Shown: piece by piece, positions 16,518 through 25,468 of the stretch
Position numbering within the stretch: position 1 is the stretch's first letter
Layout: each line of letters starts with the position of its first letter
Assembly (NCBI GenBank): GCA_044222225.1
Contig: JBGANR010000016.1
Span: 1 to 64,000, forward strand
Direction: 5' to 3'
From: JBGANR01 sp044222225
Lineage (GTDB): Bacteria; Actinomycetota; Actinomycetes; Mycobacteriales; Mycobacteriaceae
DNA length: 64,000 nucleotides
Made by a program: the position numbers and the translations under genes
Notes under the pieces: generated by a model
Databases searched by the model: none
Told to the model about the DNA's origin: nothing
Seen by the model: only the letters and a program-made list of their open reading frames with translations

Positions 16518-18755
16518 ATGAGTGCGCAGAAACAGACCATCGTCTACACGCTGACCGACGAAGCCCCCTTCCTTGCGACCGCCGCCTTCCTGCCGGTGGT
16601 GCAGACGTTCACCGAGGCCGCCGGCGTCGAGGTGGAGACGAGCGACATCTCCCTGGCGGCGCGCATCCTCGCGGTGTTCCCCGACCGGTTGTCCGACGAG
16701 CAGCGCGTGCCCGACAACCTGGCCGAGCTCGGGCGTCTCACCCAGGATCCCGACGCCAACATCATCAAGCTGCCCAACATCAGCGCGTCGATGCCGCAGC
16801 TCGTCGCGGCGATCCGCGAGCTGCAGGAGAAGGGCTACGACCTCCCGGATTTCCCCGAGGACCCCAAGACTCCCGAGGAGGAGGACGTCCGCAAGCGCTA
16901 CTCGGGATGTCTCGGCAGCGCGGTGAATCCCGTCCTGCGTGAGGGTAACTCGGATCGCCGCGCGCCCAATGCCGTCAAGGAGTACGCGCGCAAGAACCCG
17001 CACAGCATGGGCGAGTGGTCGATGGCCTCACGAACCCACGTGGCGCACATGCGGCACGGCGATTTCTACCACGGCGAGAAGTCGATGACTCTCGATCGCG
17101 CTCGCGACGTCCGGATGGAGCTCATCACCGCGGGCGGCGAGACCATCGTGCTCAAGCCGAAGGTGTCACTTCTCGAGGGCACCGTCGTCGACAGCATGTT
17201 CATGAGCAAGAAGGCGCTGCTCGCCTTCTACGAGGAGCAGATCGAAGACGCGCACAAGACCGGCGTCCTGTTCTCGTTGCACGTCAAGGCGACGATGATG
17301 CGGGTGTCGCATCCGATCGTCTTCGGGCATGCCATCAAGATCTTCTACAAGGACGCCTTCGCCAAGCATCAGGAGCTCTTCGACGAGCTCGGCGTCAACG
17401 TCAACAACGGCATGGTCGACCTCTATAACAAGATCGAGACGCTGCCGGCCTCCAAGCGTGACGAGATCATCCAGGATCTGCATGCGTGCCACGAGCACCG
17501 TCCGGAGCTGGCGATGGTCGATTCGGCGCGGGGCATCACGAACTTCCATTCGCCCAGCGATGTCATCGTCGACGCCTCGATGCCGGCGATGATCCGCGTC
17601 GGCGGCAAGATGTATGGCGCCGACGGCCGTCCCAAGGACACGAAGGCCGTCATGCCGGAGTCGACGTTCGCGCGGATCTACCAGGAGATCATCAACTTCT
17701 GCAAGACCAACGGCGCCTTCGATCCGCGGACCATGGGCACCGTGCCCAATATCGGCCTCATGGCGCAGAAGGCCGAGGAATACGGCTCGCACGACAAGAC
17801 GTTCGAGATCGCCGAGGACGGCGTCGCCAACATCGTCGACGCCGACACCGGCGAGGTGCTGCTCTCGCAGAACGTCGAGGCCGGCGACATCTGGCGGATG
17901 TGCACGGTCAACGACGCGCCGATCCGCGACTGGGTCAAGCTCGCCGTCACCCGCGCGCGTAACTCGGGTATGCCGGTGCTCTTCTGGCTCGACCCGTACC
18001 GCCCGCACGAGAACGAGCTGATCACGAAGGTCAAGACGTACCTCAAGGACCACGACACCGAGGGTCTCGACATCCAGATCATGTCCCAGGTGCGGTCGAT
18101 GCGGTACACGCTGGAACGGCTCATGCGCGGCCTCGACACGATCGCCGCGACGGGCAACATCCTGCGCGACTACCTCACCGATCTGTTCCCGATCCTCGAG
18201 CTGGGCACCAGCGCCAAGATGCTGTCGATCGTCCCGCTGATGGCGGGCGGCGGGCTTTACGAGACGGGTGCCGGCGGCTCGGCGCCGAAGCACGTCAAGC
18301 AGCTGGTGGAGGAGAACCACCTGCGCTGGGATTCGCTCGGCGAATTCCTCGCATTGGCCGTCAGCCTCGAAGAACTCGGCATCAAGGCGGGCAACAAGCA
18401 CGCCACGACGCTGTCCAGGACGCTCGACGCGGCCACCGGCAAGCTGCTCGACAACAGGAAGGGCCCGTCGCGCGCCGCCGGCGAGCTCGACAACCGCGGC
18501 AGCCAGTTCTATCTCGCGATGTACTGGGCCCAGGAGCTCGCCGCGCAGACCGAGGATCCGGAGCTTGCGGAGCGTTTTGCGCCGCTCGCTAAGGCGCTGA
18601 CCGAGCAGGAGGCGACCATCGTCGAGGAGCTCGGCGCCGTGCAGGGTGGGCCGGCGGACATCGGCGGCTACTACGCGGCGGACCCGGAGAAGCTCGTCGC
18701 GGTGATGCGTCCGAGCAAGACGTTCAACGCCGCACTGGAAGCCGTCCGCGGCTGA
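16518..18755 (+). CDS. icd: isocitrate dehydrogenase, monomeric NADP-dependent type
   Basis: A 745-residue monomeric enzyme oxidising isocitrate to 2-oxoglutarate in the TCA cycle with NADPH formation. Length and sequence (TDEAPFLATAAFLPVVQTF, DFYHGEKSMTLDRA, LFWLDPYRPHENELI, NRGSQFYLAMYWAQ) are typical of the icd2-type family found in Corynebacteriales. The start ATG 16518 (MSAQKQTIVYTLTDEAP) fits the family N-terminus; GGAGG is 12 bases upstream, a somewhat long spacing. Transcribed alone, followed by a hairpin. Confidence 0.95.
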   Translation: MSAQKQTIVYTLTDEAPFLATAAFLPVVQTFTEAAGVEVETSDISLAARILAVFPDRLSDEQRVPDNLAELGRLTQDPDANIIKLPNISASMPQLVAAIRELQEKGYDLPDFPEDPKTPEEEDVRKRYSGCLGSAVNPVLREGNSDRRAPNAVKEYARKNPHSMGEWSMASRTHVAHMRHGDFYHGEKSMTLDRARDVRMELITAGGETIVLKPKVSLLEGTVVDSMFMSKKALLAFYEEQIEDAHKTGVLFSLHVKATMMRVSHPIVFGHAIKIFYKDAFAKHQELFDELGVNVNNGMVDLYNKIETLPASKRDEIIQDLHACHEHRPELAMVDSARGITNFHSPSDVIVDASMPAMIRVGGKMYGADGRPKDTKAVMPESTFARIYQEIINFCKTNGAFDPRTMGTVPNIGLMAQKAEEYGSHDKTFEIAEDGVANIVDADTGEVLLSQNVEAGDIWRMCTVNDAPIRDWVKLAVTRARNSGMPVLFWLDPYRPHENELITKVKTYLKDHDTEGLDIQIMSQVRSMRYTLERLMRGLDTIAATGNILRDYLTDLFPILELGTSAKMLSIVPLMAGGGLYETGAGGSAPKHVKQLVEENHLRWDSLGEFLALAVSLEELGIKAGNKHATTLSRTLDAATGKLLDNRKGPSRAAGELDNRGSQFYLAMYWAQELAAQTEDPELAERFAPLAKALTEQEATIVEELGAVQGGPADIGGYYAADPEKLVAVMRPSKTFNAALEAVRG

Positions 18756-18772
18756 TCCTTTTTTTTCTGACG

Positions 18773-18807
18773 CGCGGGGCGCTGGCCGGATGGGCCGGCG
18801 CCCCGCG
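18773..18807 (+). terminator. intrinsic terminator after icd
   Basis: A 15-bp stem (18773-18787 with 18793-18807, one G-T pair) with a 5-base loop begins 17 bases after the icd stop. A run of eight T residues (18759-18766) precedes the stem instead of following it, so the T-run may serve no termination role on this strand. Confidence 0.65.
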
Positions 18808-18865
18808 TCGTCGTTCAGCGGCGGCCTGCCCGCCGCTCACGAAGTACCGGCGGAGAAGGAGGATC

Positions 18866-19504
18866 GTGGAGCATCGATTCGACAAGACGTACTGGGAACG
18901 GCACTGGAAGGAGGGCGATGCCGACGGCCCCGGTGCCATGAGTGTGAGCCCGCCGAACCCGCATCTGGTTCGCGAGATCGGTGAGCTGACACCCGGCACG
19001 GCGCTGGACGCCGGCTGCGGCGCCGGAGCCGAGGCGCTCTGGCTCGCCTCGCACGGTTGGCAGGTCACGGCCGTGGACGTGTCGGCCGAAGCCCTCGCTC
19101 AGGCGGCCGAGCGCGCGACCGCGATCGAGTCGGCTGAGAACATCCGATGGGTCGAGGCAGATCTCGACGTCTGGGATCCGGAAGGCGTGTTCGGCCTCGT
19201 CACGACCCACTACGCCCACTCGTCGTTGCCGCAACTGGAGCTCTACGACCGTCTCGCGTCCTGGGTGGCGCCCGGCGGCACGCTGCTGATCGTCGGACAC
19301 CTGCACACCCATGACATGGGCGAAGGGCACGATCACCATCCGCCCGCCGAGGCGTCGGTGACGCTCGCGGCCATCACCGCGCGTCTCGACGGCGGCACGT
19401 GGCAGATCGTGACCGCCGAAGAGCGACAGCGCACCGTCAGCAGACCCGGCGGTCGCGAGATCCACCTCGACGATGTGGTCGTCCGCGCCGTCCGGCGCGG
19501 TTAG
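18866..19504 (+). CDS. class I SAM-dependent methyltransferase
   Basis: A 212-residue methyltransferase. Motif I LDAGCGAGAEALWLA is at about residues 47-61, an acidic motif II VTAVDVSAEAL at about 68, and WVEADLDVW near 94. The YWERHWKEGD start resembles thiopurine/tellurite-resistance type methyltransferases (TehB-like). His-rich segment HTHDMGEGHDHH near residue 150 is unusual. GTG 18866 has GGAGAAGGAGG upstream. Substrate unknown. Confidence 0.85.
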   Translation: MEHRFDKTYWERHWKEGDADGPGAMSVSPPNPHLVREIGELTPGTALDAGCGAGAEALWLASHGWQVTAVDVSAEALAQAAERATAIESAENIRWVEADLDVWDPEGVFGLVTTHYAHSSLPQLELYDRLASWVAPGGTLLIVGHLHTHDMGEGHDHHPPAEASVTLAAITARLDGGTWQIVTAEERQRTVSRPGGREIHLDDVVVRAVRRG

Positions 19505-19566
19505 AACCGTCGTCGCGGTATCGGCGTTTCGACCGTCGGGCGTGCTGCAAGGGTAACCTGACGGGC

Positions 19567-20205
19567 ATGAACTTCTCGGAGTGGTGGCGCGACGGCGATC
19601 GTGCGTGGCGTCGCATGAGCGCGCACACGTCGGGACCGGTGTCGGGGGACGACGCGCTGGGCATCCTGGCCGACATCGGCGCCCTTCGGCGTGTGCTCGA
19701 TCAGGTCGAGCTGTCCGCCGTCCGCACGGCCAGGCAGCAGTCGAAATCGTGGACGGAGATCGCCACCGGCCTCGGAGTCACCCGGCAGTCCGCCTGGGAG
19801 CGGTGGCGCGAGATCGACCAGACGCCGGCCGAAGAATCGGCCGCCGAGCGTGCGATGACATACGTCGTCGAGCGGGGGAGTCGTGTGCGGAAGCGGCGGG
19901 CACGAGTCCGCGTTCCCGACGTCGTCGGATCACGGTGGCCGGCCGCGTACTTCCGGCTCATCGGGGAGGATCTGGCACCCGTCAGCGCGACGGCCGACCC
20001 GCCGACACCGGAGCCCACCGACGAGGGCTGGATCGTCTACGGGCAGGCCCCGGAGTCCGGCGCCCGCGTGCAGGCCGGGTCCGTCGTCCGGCTTTGGCTC
20101 CGGCGCGACGGCGATTCCGGCGTCCGCGAGCCGCGCCATCCGCGCCCGACGCCGCGCCGGATTCCGGAGACGACCCCGGAAGCGATGGGGGAGCCGGCGG
20201 TGTGA
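19567..20205 (+). CDS. HTH protein with C-terminal PASTA-like domain
   Basis: A 212-residue protein. Residues 30-80 hold a helix-turn-helix (ILADIGALRRVLDQVE, then SWTEIATGLGVTRQSAWERW). Residues about 115-180 read like a single PASTA repeat (VRVPDVVGSRWPAAYFRLI and YGQAPESGARVQAGSVVRLWL), the domain that binds peptidoglycan fragments in PknB and PBP2x. No transmembrane segment is present, so this is a cytoplasmic DNA-binding protein with a PASTA-like tail, an odd pairing that recurs in related genera. Function unknown. Confidence 0.78.
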   Translation: MNFSEWWRDGDRAWRRMSAHTSGPVSGDDALGILADIGALRRVLDQVELSAVRTARQQSKSWTEIATGLGVTRQSAWERWREIDQTPAEESAAERAMTYVVERGSRVRKRRARVRVPDVVGSRWPAAYFRLIGEDLAPVSATADPPTPEPTDEGWIVYGQAPESGARVQAGSVVRLWLRRDGDSGVREPRHPRPTPRRIPETTPEAMGEPAV

Positions 20206-20273
20206 TCAGACCGTCGCCGGGCAGGAACGCCACGGCCACGAGCGCGAATGGTGACGCACCCGGCCCGGTGTCA

Positions 20274-21419
20274 TCAACGAGCGAGGTGGGTATTGATTCG
20301 CGCGGCCTGCCTCGTGAGATGGTCGCGCTCGGGCAGGTTCGGCGCTCGCCGGGCCGCCTCGGCGTACAGCCCGGCGGCGACCGCCAGGTCGCCGGCACGT
20401 TCGTGGAGGTACGCGGCCGCCGCGGTGTGACGCGGCAGGGCGGGGTCGAGCTCGGCGAGCGCGGCCAACCCCGTCCGAGCACCGTCGGCCTCGCCGACGG
20501 CAACCGCCCGGTTGAGCCGCACGATCGGACTGTCGGTCAAACGCACCAGCTCGTCGTACCACTCGACGATCTGCACCCAGTCCGTCTCGGCCGCTGAGGG
20601 AGCGTCCGCGTGGAGCGCTGCCACGGCGGCTTGGGCCTGGAACTCGCCGAGCCGGTCTCGTGCCAGGGCCGTCTGCAGGATCTCGACGCCGTCGGCGATC
20701 AGGGCGGTATCCCAGAGGTCGCGCCGCTGCTGGGCGAGTGGTACGAGACTCCCGTCCGGAGTCGTCCGCGCCGCACGCCGGGCGTGATGCAACAGCATGA
20801 GCGCGAGCAACCCCCGGACCTCGGGGTGGTCGAACGCGGCGGAGAGCTGCCGGGTGAGCCGGATGGCCTCCGCGGCGAGATCGACGTCGCCGGAGTAGCC
20901 CTCGTTGAACACCAGGTAGAGCACGCGCAACACGGTCGCGATATCGCCGGGCGTGTCGAGGCGGACGCCCGAAACCGTCCGCTTGGCCCGGCTGATGCGT
21001 TGCGCCATCGTCGCCTCGGGCACGAGGTACGCCTGCGCGATCTGCCGCGTCGTCAGGCCGCCGACGGCGCGCAGCGTCAGCGCGACCGCCGACGCCGGAG
21101 TGAGCGACGGATGCGCGCAGAGAAAGTAGAGCTGCAACGTGTCGTCGACGCCCGGCGCAGGCCCGGGCGGCGGCTCGACGTCGACGACGTCTTCACGTCG
21201 TCGGCGAGCGACGTCCGCCCGGGTCGCGTCGAGGAACTTGCGCCAGGCCACGGTGACCAGCCAGCCCTTCGGTTCGCGCGGTGGCGTCGACGGCCAGACG
21301 CGCACCGCCTCGACCAGCGCGTCCTGCACGGCGTCCTCGGCCGCCGCGAAATCTGCTCCGCGACGGACGAGGATGCCGAGGACGCCGGGTGTGAGATCCC
21401 GGAGGAGCTCCTCGTTCAC
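20274..21419 (-). CDS. ECF sigma factor, ECF42-like with long C-terminal domain
   Basis: A 381-residue sigma factor. Region 2 is at about residues 10-75 (AEDAVQDALVEAVRVWP, PKGWLVTVAWRKFLD) and region 4 at about 110-165 (ALTLRAVGGLTTRQIAQAYLV, MAQRISRAKR). A helical extension of about 200 residues follows (VLYLVFNEGYSG, LNRAVAVGEADGA). This extension and the YCII/DGPF gene immediately upstream are hallmarks of group ECF42, which lacks an anti-sigma factor and is thought to be controlled through the extension. GTG 21419 lies 7 bases after the YCII stop. Confidence 0.9.
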   Translation of the reverse strand: MNEELLRDLTPGVLGILVRRGADFAAAEDAVQDALVEAVRVWPSTPPREPKGWLVTVAWRKFLDATRADVARRRREDVVDVEPPPGPAPGVDDTLQLYFLCAHPSLTPASAVALTLRAVGGLTTRQIAQAYLVPEATMAQRISRAKRTVSGVRLDTPGDIATVLRVLYLVFNEGYSGDVDLAAEAIRLTRQLSAAFDHPEVRGLLALMLLHHARRAARTTPDGSLVPLAQQRRDLWDTALIADGVEILQTALARDRLGEFQAQAAVAALHADAPSAAETDWVQIVEWYDELVRLTDSPIVRLNRAVAVGEADGARTGLAALAELDPALPRHTAAAAYLHERAGDLAVAAGLYAEAARRAPNLPERDHLTRQAARINTHLAR

Positions 21420-21426
21420 CGGAGTG

Positions 21427-21834
21427 TCAGTCCGTGATCGTCGGCGGCGCCGTGAGGAACGGCCGCAGCTCGAGCCACTCGTGGATCGGCCGGCCGCCGG
21501 CACCGGGCGCCGCCGAGAGTTCGCCGGCCAGCTCGACCGCGCGCTCGTAGCTGTCGACGTCGATCACCATCCACCCCGCGATGAGGTCCTTGGTCTCGGC
21601 GAACGGGCCGTCGGTGACGGGCGGCCGGCCTTCGCCGTCGTACCGGACGAACGTCCCCTCCGGCGCGAGAGCCTGGCCGTCGATGAACTCGCCGGTCTTC
21701 TCGAGCCGGTCGGCGAAGTCCTGCATGTACTGCATGTGCGCCGTGATCTCCTCGGGCGTCCACCGATCCATCGGCACGTCGTTGACGGCCGCCGGGGCGC
21801 CGCGGTAGTGCTTGAGCAACAGGTACTTGGCCAT
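21427..21834 (-). CDS. YCII-related (DGPF) protein
   Basis: A 135-residue protein of the YCII superfamily. It begins MAKYLLLKHYRG and contains VTDGPFAETKDLIAGWMVID, which carries the DGPF motif that names the group. It is expressed in one unit with the ECF42 sigma factor downstream and is the usual conserved target gene of that sigma group. Start chosen at ATG 21834 with GGGAG in front; upstream open frame is not conserved sequence. Biochemical role unknown. Confidence 0.9.
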   Translation of the reverse strand: MAKYLLLKHYRGAPAAVNDVPMDRWTPEEITAHMQYMQDFADRLEKTGEFIDGQALAPEGTFVRYDGEGRPPVTDGPFAETKDLIAGWMVIDVDSYERAVELAGELSAAPGAGGRPIHEWLELRPFLTAPPTITD

Positions 21835-21999
21835 GATGTCTCCCTCGGTTCGGCACGATCCATTGTCGTCGTGCTCGTAGGGGAGACGGAGCGGGCCGGC
21901 GGTTCTCGACATCGGCCCGCGGAGAATTTCGACGGCTGGTCGGCGGACGCGCGACGAAGACCCGGACGGGCCACCGTTGACGAACTTCTCCTAGACGCC

Positions 22000-22028
22000 T
22001 ACAGCTACACTCTAAGTGTATACAGCTA
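22000..22028. promoter_or_regulatory. AbiE operator region
   Basis: TACACT-CTA-AGTGTA (22006-22020) is a perfect inverted repeat, flanked by two direct copies of TACAGCTA (22000-22007 and 22021-22028) 21 bp apart. A TTGACG box at 21978-21983 sits at -35 distance. The block ends at the ribosome site of the AbiEi gene, matching autorepression by AbiEi, which is known to bind inverted repeats in its own promoter. Confidence 0.65.
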
Positions 22029-22036
22029 GGAGGAAC

Positions 22037-22615
22037 ATGGAGATCACAGAGCTGAACCCCGCCTTCACTCTTCGCGGCGCCCTGGCTACCGGCCTCCGCA
22101 AGGACCAGGTCTACGACATGCTCGCCGCCGGGACGATCGAGCGCATCGGCCATGGCGTGTACATACGTCCCAAGGCGATCGATCCGGCCTTTGCTTCGCT
22201 GGCGGCCGCGGCCATCGCACAGCCGACGGCGACGATGTGCCTGACAAGCGCACTCGCATACCACGATCTGACCGATGCGATCCCGTTCGGCACCGATATC
22301 GCGTTGCCGCGCGGCACCCGGTTCCCGGCCGGATTCGATCACGTCACCTGGCACAGCTTCGATCCCGCTACATTCGCGGTCGGGCGCGACATCGTCGAAG
22401 TCGACCGCGGCATCGCCGTGGCGATCTACTCTGCGCCGCGCACCATCGTCGATTGCTTCCGCCTCATGTACCAAGAGGGGAGCGATGTCGCGTACGAGGC
22501 TCTGCGCCGATGGATACGGTACAAGGGAAACTCGCCTGCATCGCTGATGAGAGTCGCCTCTTCGTTCCCTAGGGTTCGGTCGCGTCTCTACCAAGCGCTC
22601 GAGGTGCTGCTGTGA
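22037..22615 (+). CDS. abiEi: AbiEi-family antitoxin / transcriptional repressor
   Basis: A 192-residue type IV antitoxin. The N-terminal winged HTH covers residues 8-50 (FTLRGALATGLRKDQVYDML, then IERIGHGVYIRP). The AbiEi C-terminal part has the family segment TSALAYHDLTDAIPF and the RTIVDCFRLMY motif. In type IV systems the antitoxin represses its own promoter and opposes the toxin without needing to bind it. ATG 22037 follows AGGAGG. The stop overlaps the toxin start (GTGA), so expression is coupled. Base composition is lower in GC than neighbouring genes, suggesting acquisition. Confidence 0.9.
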   Translation: MEITELNPAFTLRGALATGLRKDQVYDMLAAGTIERIGHGVYIRPKAIDPAFASLAAAAIAQPTATMCLTSALAYHDLTDAIPFGTDIALPRGTRFPAGFDHVTWHSFDPATFAVGRDIVEVDRGIAVAIYSAPRTIVDCFRLMYQEGSDVAYEALRRWIRYKGNSPASLMRVASSFPRVRSRLYQALEVLL

Positions 22616-23553
22616 GCCCGTCGCCGAGCCGGAATACTCCCGCGGGTAAGGCCTACAATGATCTCCGCAACCTTGCCCGTGAGGATGGAAGAGATTCCGC
22701 TGAGTATTTCTCGCTCTATGCCTTGGAAGGATTCCTGAGAAGGCTCGCCGTTTCCGAACAGGCAGAAGACTTCATCCTCAAGGGCGGTGTGCTCATGGCC
22801 GCGTATGCGGCGCGTCGCCCCACGCGCGACGTCGACTTGGCCGCCATCGGAATTTCAAATGACATTCCGGAGGTGAAACATCGCGTCCGGACCATCATCG
22901 AGCGCGACCTGAACGATGGGCTCGTCTTCGAAGCAGCGGATGTGCGCGCCGACTCTATTCGCGACGACGCCGATTATTCGGGCGTGCGCGTGCAGATCAC
23001 TGCGAGATTGGCGACCGCCAGGATCTCGATGCACATCGACGTGAATTTTGGGGACCCGATCTGGCCGGCCCCGACCGAGGCGACGGTTCCACTCCTACTC
23101 GGTGGGACGGTCATCCTGCGCGGCTATCCCGATCACATGGTCCTCGCCGAGAAGATCGTGACGGCGATCGAACGCGGCGAACAGAATACGCGTTGGCGGG
23201 ATTTCGTTGACATCGTCGCGATCAGTAGGGCGCGTCGGATACGGTACGCAGACCAGCGCACCGCGATCGATACGGTCGCCGAGTACCGAAAGATCGCACT
23301 CGAATCCTTCTTGTCCCTCCTGGAGATCATGCCCGACCTTGCGCAGCGCAAGTGGGCGACCTGGCGGCGCAAACAGCGCCTCGAGACCACTACGCCCGAA
23401 TTGTTTCGCGACCTACTCGAAAGCTGCGCCGCCTTTGCCGAACCAGTCCTTGACGGCTCGGCTGATGGTGCTACCTGGGATCCGACGAGACGGGCGTGGA
23501 GCACTCTCATCACCGAGGAGGAAGTCGATGCGCGTCATCAAGGTCATTGCTGA
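22612..23553 (+). CDS. abiEii: AbiEii/AbiGii-family nucleotidyltransferase toxin
   Basis: A 313-residue DUF1814 protein. The nucleotidyltransferase motifs are visible: FILKGGVLMA (motif I, about residues 53-62), RPTRDVDLAA (motif II, 68-77, metal-binding Asp pair) and the family helix MVLAEKIVTAIERG near 178-191. Known members transfer nucleotides to tRNA 3' ends and arrest growth, protecting against phage. GTG 22612 overlaps the antitoxin stop. The 3' end runs 26 bases into the next gene. Confidence 0.92.
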   Translation: MSPSPSRNTPAGKAYNDLRNLAREDGRDSAEYFSLYALEGFLRRLAVSEQAEDFILKGGVLMAAYAARRPTRDVDLAAIGISNDIPEVKHRVRTIIERDLNDGLVFEAADVRADSIRDDADYSGVRVQITARLATARISMHIDVNFGDPIWPAPTEATVPLLLGGTVILRGYPDHMVLAEKIVTAIERGEQNTRWRDFVDIVAISRARRIRYADQRTAIDTVAEYRKIALESFLSLLEIMPDLAQRKWATWRRKQRLETTTPELFRDLLESCAAFAEPVLDGSADGATWDPTRRAWSTLITEEEVDARHQGHC

Positions 23554-23888
23554 TATTTTCGGTACCTGACATCAGCGGCGCCCGGGAGTTCTATGCGAGC
23601 TACCTCGGGATGAGCACCGAAGAATTCAACATGGGGTGGGTGGTTCGCTATACGTCACCGGATACCGGAGCGAACATCCAGCTCGTGACTCGCGATGCGA
23701 CCGCCCCGGAGAACCCGGTGGTCTCGGTCAAGGTCGACGACATCGACGCGGCGCTCGATGAGGCTCGGCGGCGCGGCTACGAGATCGTGCATCCCTTGAC
23801 GACTGAGCCATGGGGTGTCACCAGGTTCTTCGTTCGAGCTCCTGACGGGAACGTCATCAACATCGTGCAGCATCGGGAGGAGCACTGA
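23528..23888 (+). pseudogene. glyoxalase/VOC-fold protein split by a single-base frameshift
   Basis: ATG 23528 opens MRVIKVIADIF and stops after 13 codons. The next frame continues as VPDISGAREFYASYLGM and runs to HREEH at 23888, a complete VOC (glyoxalase/bleomycin resistance) domain of about 110 residues. Removing one T from TTTT at 23556-23559 joins the frames into the normal family N-terminus MRVIKVIADISVPDIS. Either the gene is inactivated, the T is a read error, or the run slips. The start lies inside the AbiEii toxin gene. Confidence 0.8.
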
Positions 23889-24082
23889 GTGACCCGACAC
23901 GCACTAAGGTGCGATCGAGTCGGTCAACGGGCCGACGATCAGCCGTAGATCAGCGACAGGAAGGTACTGCGATGATCTCATGCCGGCAATCTATCTGTCC
24001 GTCCCGTCACGCACTATGTGGATACTGGGCGGCCGAACTGCCGACCGGGTCCACGACCGGAGCTTCGAGGTGGATCCGTTGT

Positions 24083-24568
24083 CTAGCCGGTAGTACGGGT
24101 CAGCACGTCCAGGGTTCGTTGGAGGATGTGTTCGGTGTCGGTCAGCTGCCGTGACGACGCGGCGGACAGATTCTTGTGAAGATCTTCGATGAGTGACCCG
24201 AATGCCGTCCATCCCGCAGTTCGTCCCTGAGTGGTGACGACGAGCCCGACTTTTCGTCGGTCGCCGGGCACGGGGATGCGTTCGACCAGTTCTCGGTTGA
24301 CAAGACGGTCGACCACGGCCGTCACCGACGGCTGGTTGATGGGCAGCTGCGCACCCAGGCTCCCGGCGGTCAACACATCGCCGGCCCGCGTCGCGTCCAG
24401 GATCAGGGCGAGGGCGCGGAGGTCGGTGGGATGTAGACCTAGTTGCGCCGCAGCGAGAGCAACGCGATCGGAGTAGGCGAATGCGATGCGCCGTAGCAGA
24501 TGGATGATCTGGCCGGCTGGATCGTCGGGCGCGGTGTCGGCCCAGGTCGCACCGTCGAGATAGTTCAC
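24083..24568 (-). CDS. MarR family transcriptional regulator
   Basis: A 161-residue winged-HTH regulator: LGLHPTDLRALALIL (helix 2), GSLGAQLPINQPSVTAVVD (recognition helix) and LVERIPVPGDRRKVGLVVT (beta wing with the DRR motif). It is divergent from an alpha/beta hydrolase gene with only 19 bases between the starts, which contain a small palindrome, so it should control both. Ligand unknown, probably an aromatic or lipophilic compound. Confidence 0.92.
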   Translation of the reverse strand: MNYLDGATWADTAPDDPAGQIIHLLRRIAFAYSDRVALAAAQLGLHPTDLRALALILDATRAGDVLTAGSLGAQLPINQPSVTAVVDRLVNRELVERIPVPGDRRKVGLVVTTQGRTAGWTAFGSLIEDLHKNLSAASSRQLTDTEHILQRTLDVLTRTTG

Positions 24569-24572
24569 TCGC

Positions 24573-24583
24573 TGATATTATCA
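24573..24583. promoter_or_regulatory. MarR operator
   Basis: TGATATTATCA is a perfect 11-bp palindrome around a central T, in an AT-rich 19-bp gap between the divergent MarR and hydrolase genes. Confidence 0.6.
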
Positions 24584-24587
24584 CTGA

Positions 24588-25427
24588 ATGAATGAAAAGA
24601 GGTGTGGCCAGTCCGCCGACTTCGACCTTGCGCTTGCTCGGTTGACGAGCCGGTGGCCCAGTCGGACGGGATCGATCACCGTGGACACGGCTCGAACGCG
24701 GACTCATATCCTCGACCGCCCTGGTGATGGCGGCGTTCCGGTGGTGCTGCTACCCGGCGGCGGCGCCACAGCCGCGTCGTGGGCGACCGTCGCTCGCCGC
24801 GTCCACTTGCGCCGGCTCGTGGCGCCAGACATCCCCGGTGACGCAGGCAGAACCACTCTCGCCAATGGAAAGCTGAGTAGCGCGCAGGTGCATGAGTGGC
24901 TCGATGAGATTCTCAGCCGGCTCGGTATCGATCAGCTGGATCTAGCCGGTCATTCCTACGGCGGCTGGCTCGCGTTGAGCTACGCGCTCGCGCGCCCGGG
25001 ACGCGTGCGCCGCCTGTCGCTCATCGCGCCGTCGATGTGCTTTGCTCCGCTGTCGCCGCGCTACATCGCCCACGCGCTGCCCGTCCTCGTACGCCCATCG
25101 GCACGTTCGGCGCGTCGGCTCATCACGTGGGAAACGGCGGACTGTCGGCCGGATCCACTGCTTGTCGACGTATATGCCGCCGCGGCTGATCGCCGCTGGG
25201 GCGGCGTGCCGCGTCCGACCCGACCGCGTCCAGCCGATCTGGCCGACCTTGACGTCACCGCTGTGAACCTCATCTTGGCGAGCGATGATCGGAGCCACGA
25301 TAACGCCTCCTGCGCCGCAAACGCTCGTAGACATCTGCGTCATGTCACAGTGACGACGGTTGACGAAGCCTCGCACCACAGCATCGTCGAACGCGGTGCG
25401 GACGTCATCGCGTCGCTGCTGAACTGA
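24588..25427 (+). CDS. alpha/beta hydrolase
   Basis: A 279-residue hydrolase. The oxyanion region VVLLPGGGATAASW is near residues 52-65, the nucleophile elbow GHSYGG near 119-124 (Ser121), the acid probably in LILASDDRS, and the catalytic His in EASHHS near 262. The family cleaves esters or C-C bonds. It is controlled, presumably, by the divergent MarR gene. ATG 24588 overlaps the operator edge, so the leader is very short or absent. Confidence 0.88.
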   Translation: MNEKRCGQSADFDLALARLTSRWPSRTGSITVDTARTRTHILDRPGDGGVPVVLLPGGGATAASWATVARRVHLRRLVAPDIPGDAGRTTLANGKLSSAQVHEWLDEILSRLGIDQLDLAGHSYGGWLALSYALARPGRVRRLSLIAPSMCFAPLSPRYIAHALPVLVRPSARSARRLITWETADCRPDPLLVDVYAAAADRRWGGVPRPTRPRPADLADLDVTAVNLILASDDRSHDNASCAANARRHLRHVTVTTVDEASHHSIVERGADVIASLLN

Positions 25428-25468
25428 CCCGTGGACGTGGGAGACGGCGGACCACACGACGGCGGCTT

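Noticed and set aside
18759..18766. Run of eight T residues after icd taken as terminator tail
   Set aside because: The T-run precedes the hairpin instead of following it, so it is not a standard intrinsic terminator tail; the hairpin itself is kept as a feature.
23909..24154. 81-codon frame on the plus strand between the VOC remnant and the MarR gene
   Set aside because: Its second half is antisense to the MarR gene, and it shows no family motif or ribosome site.
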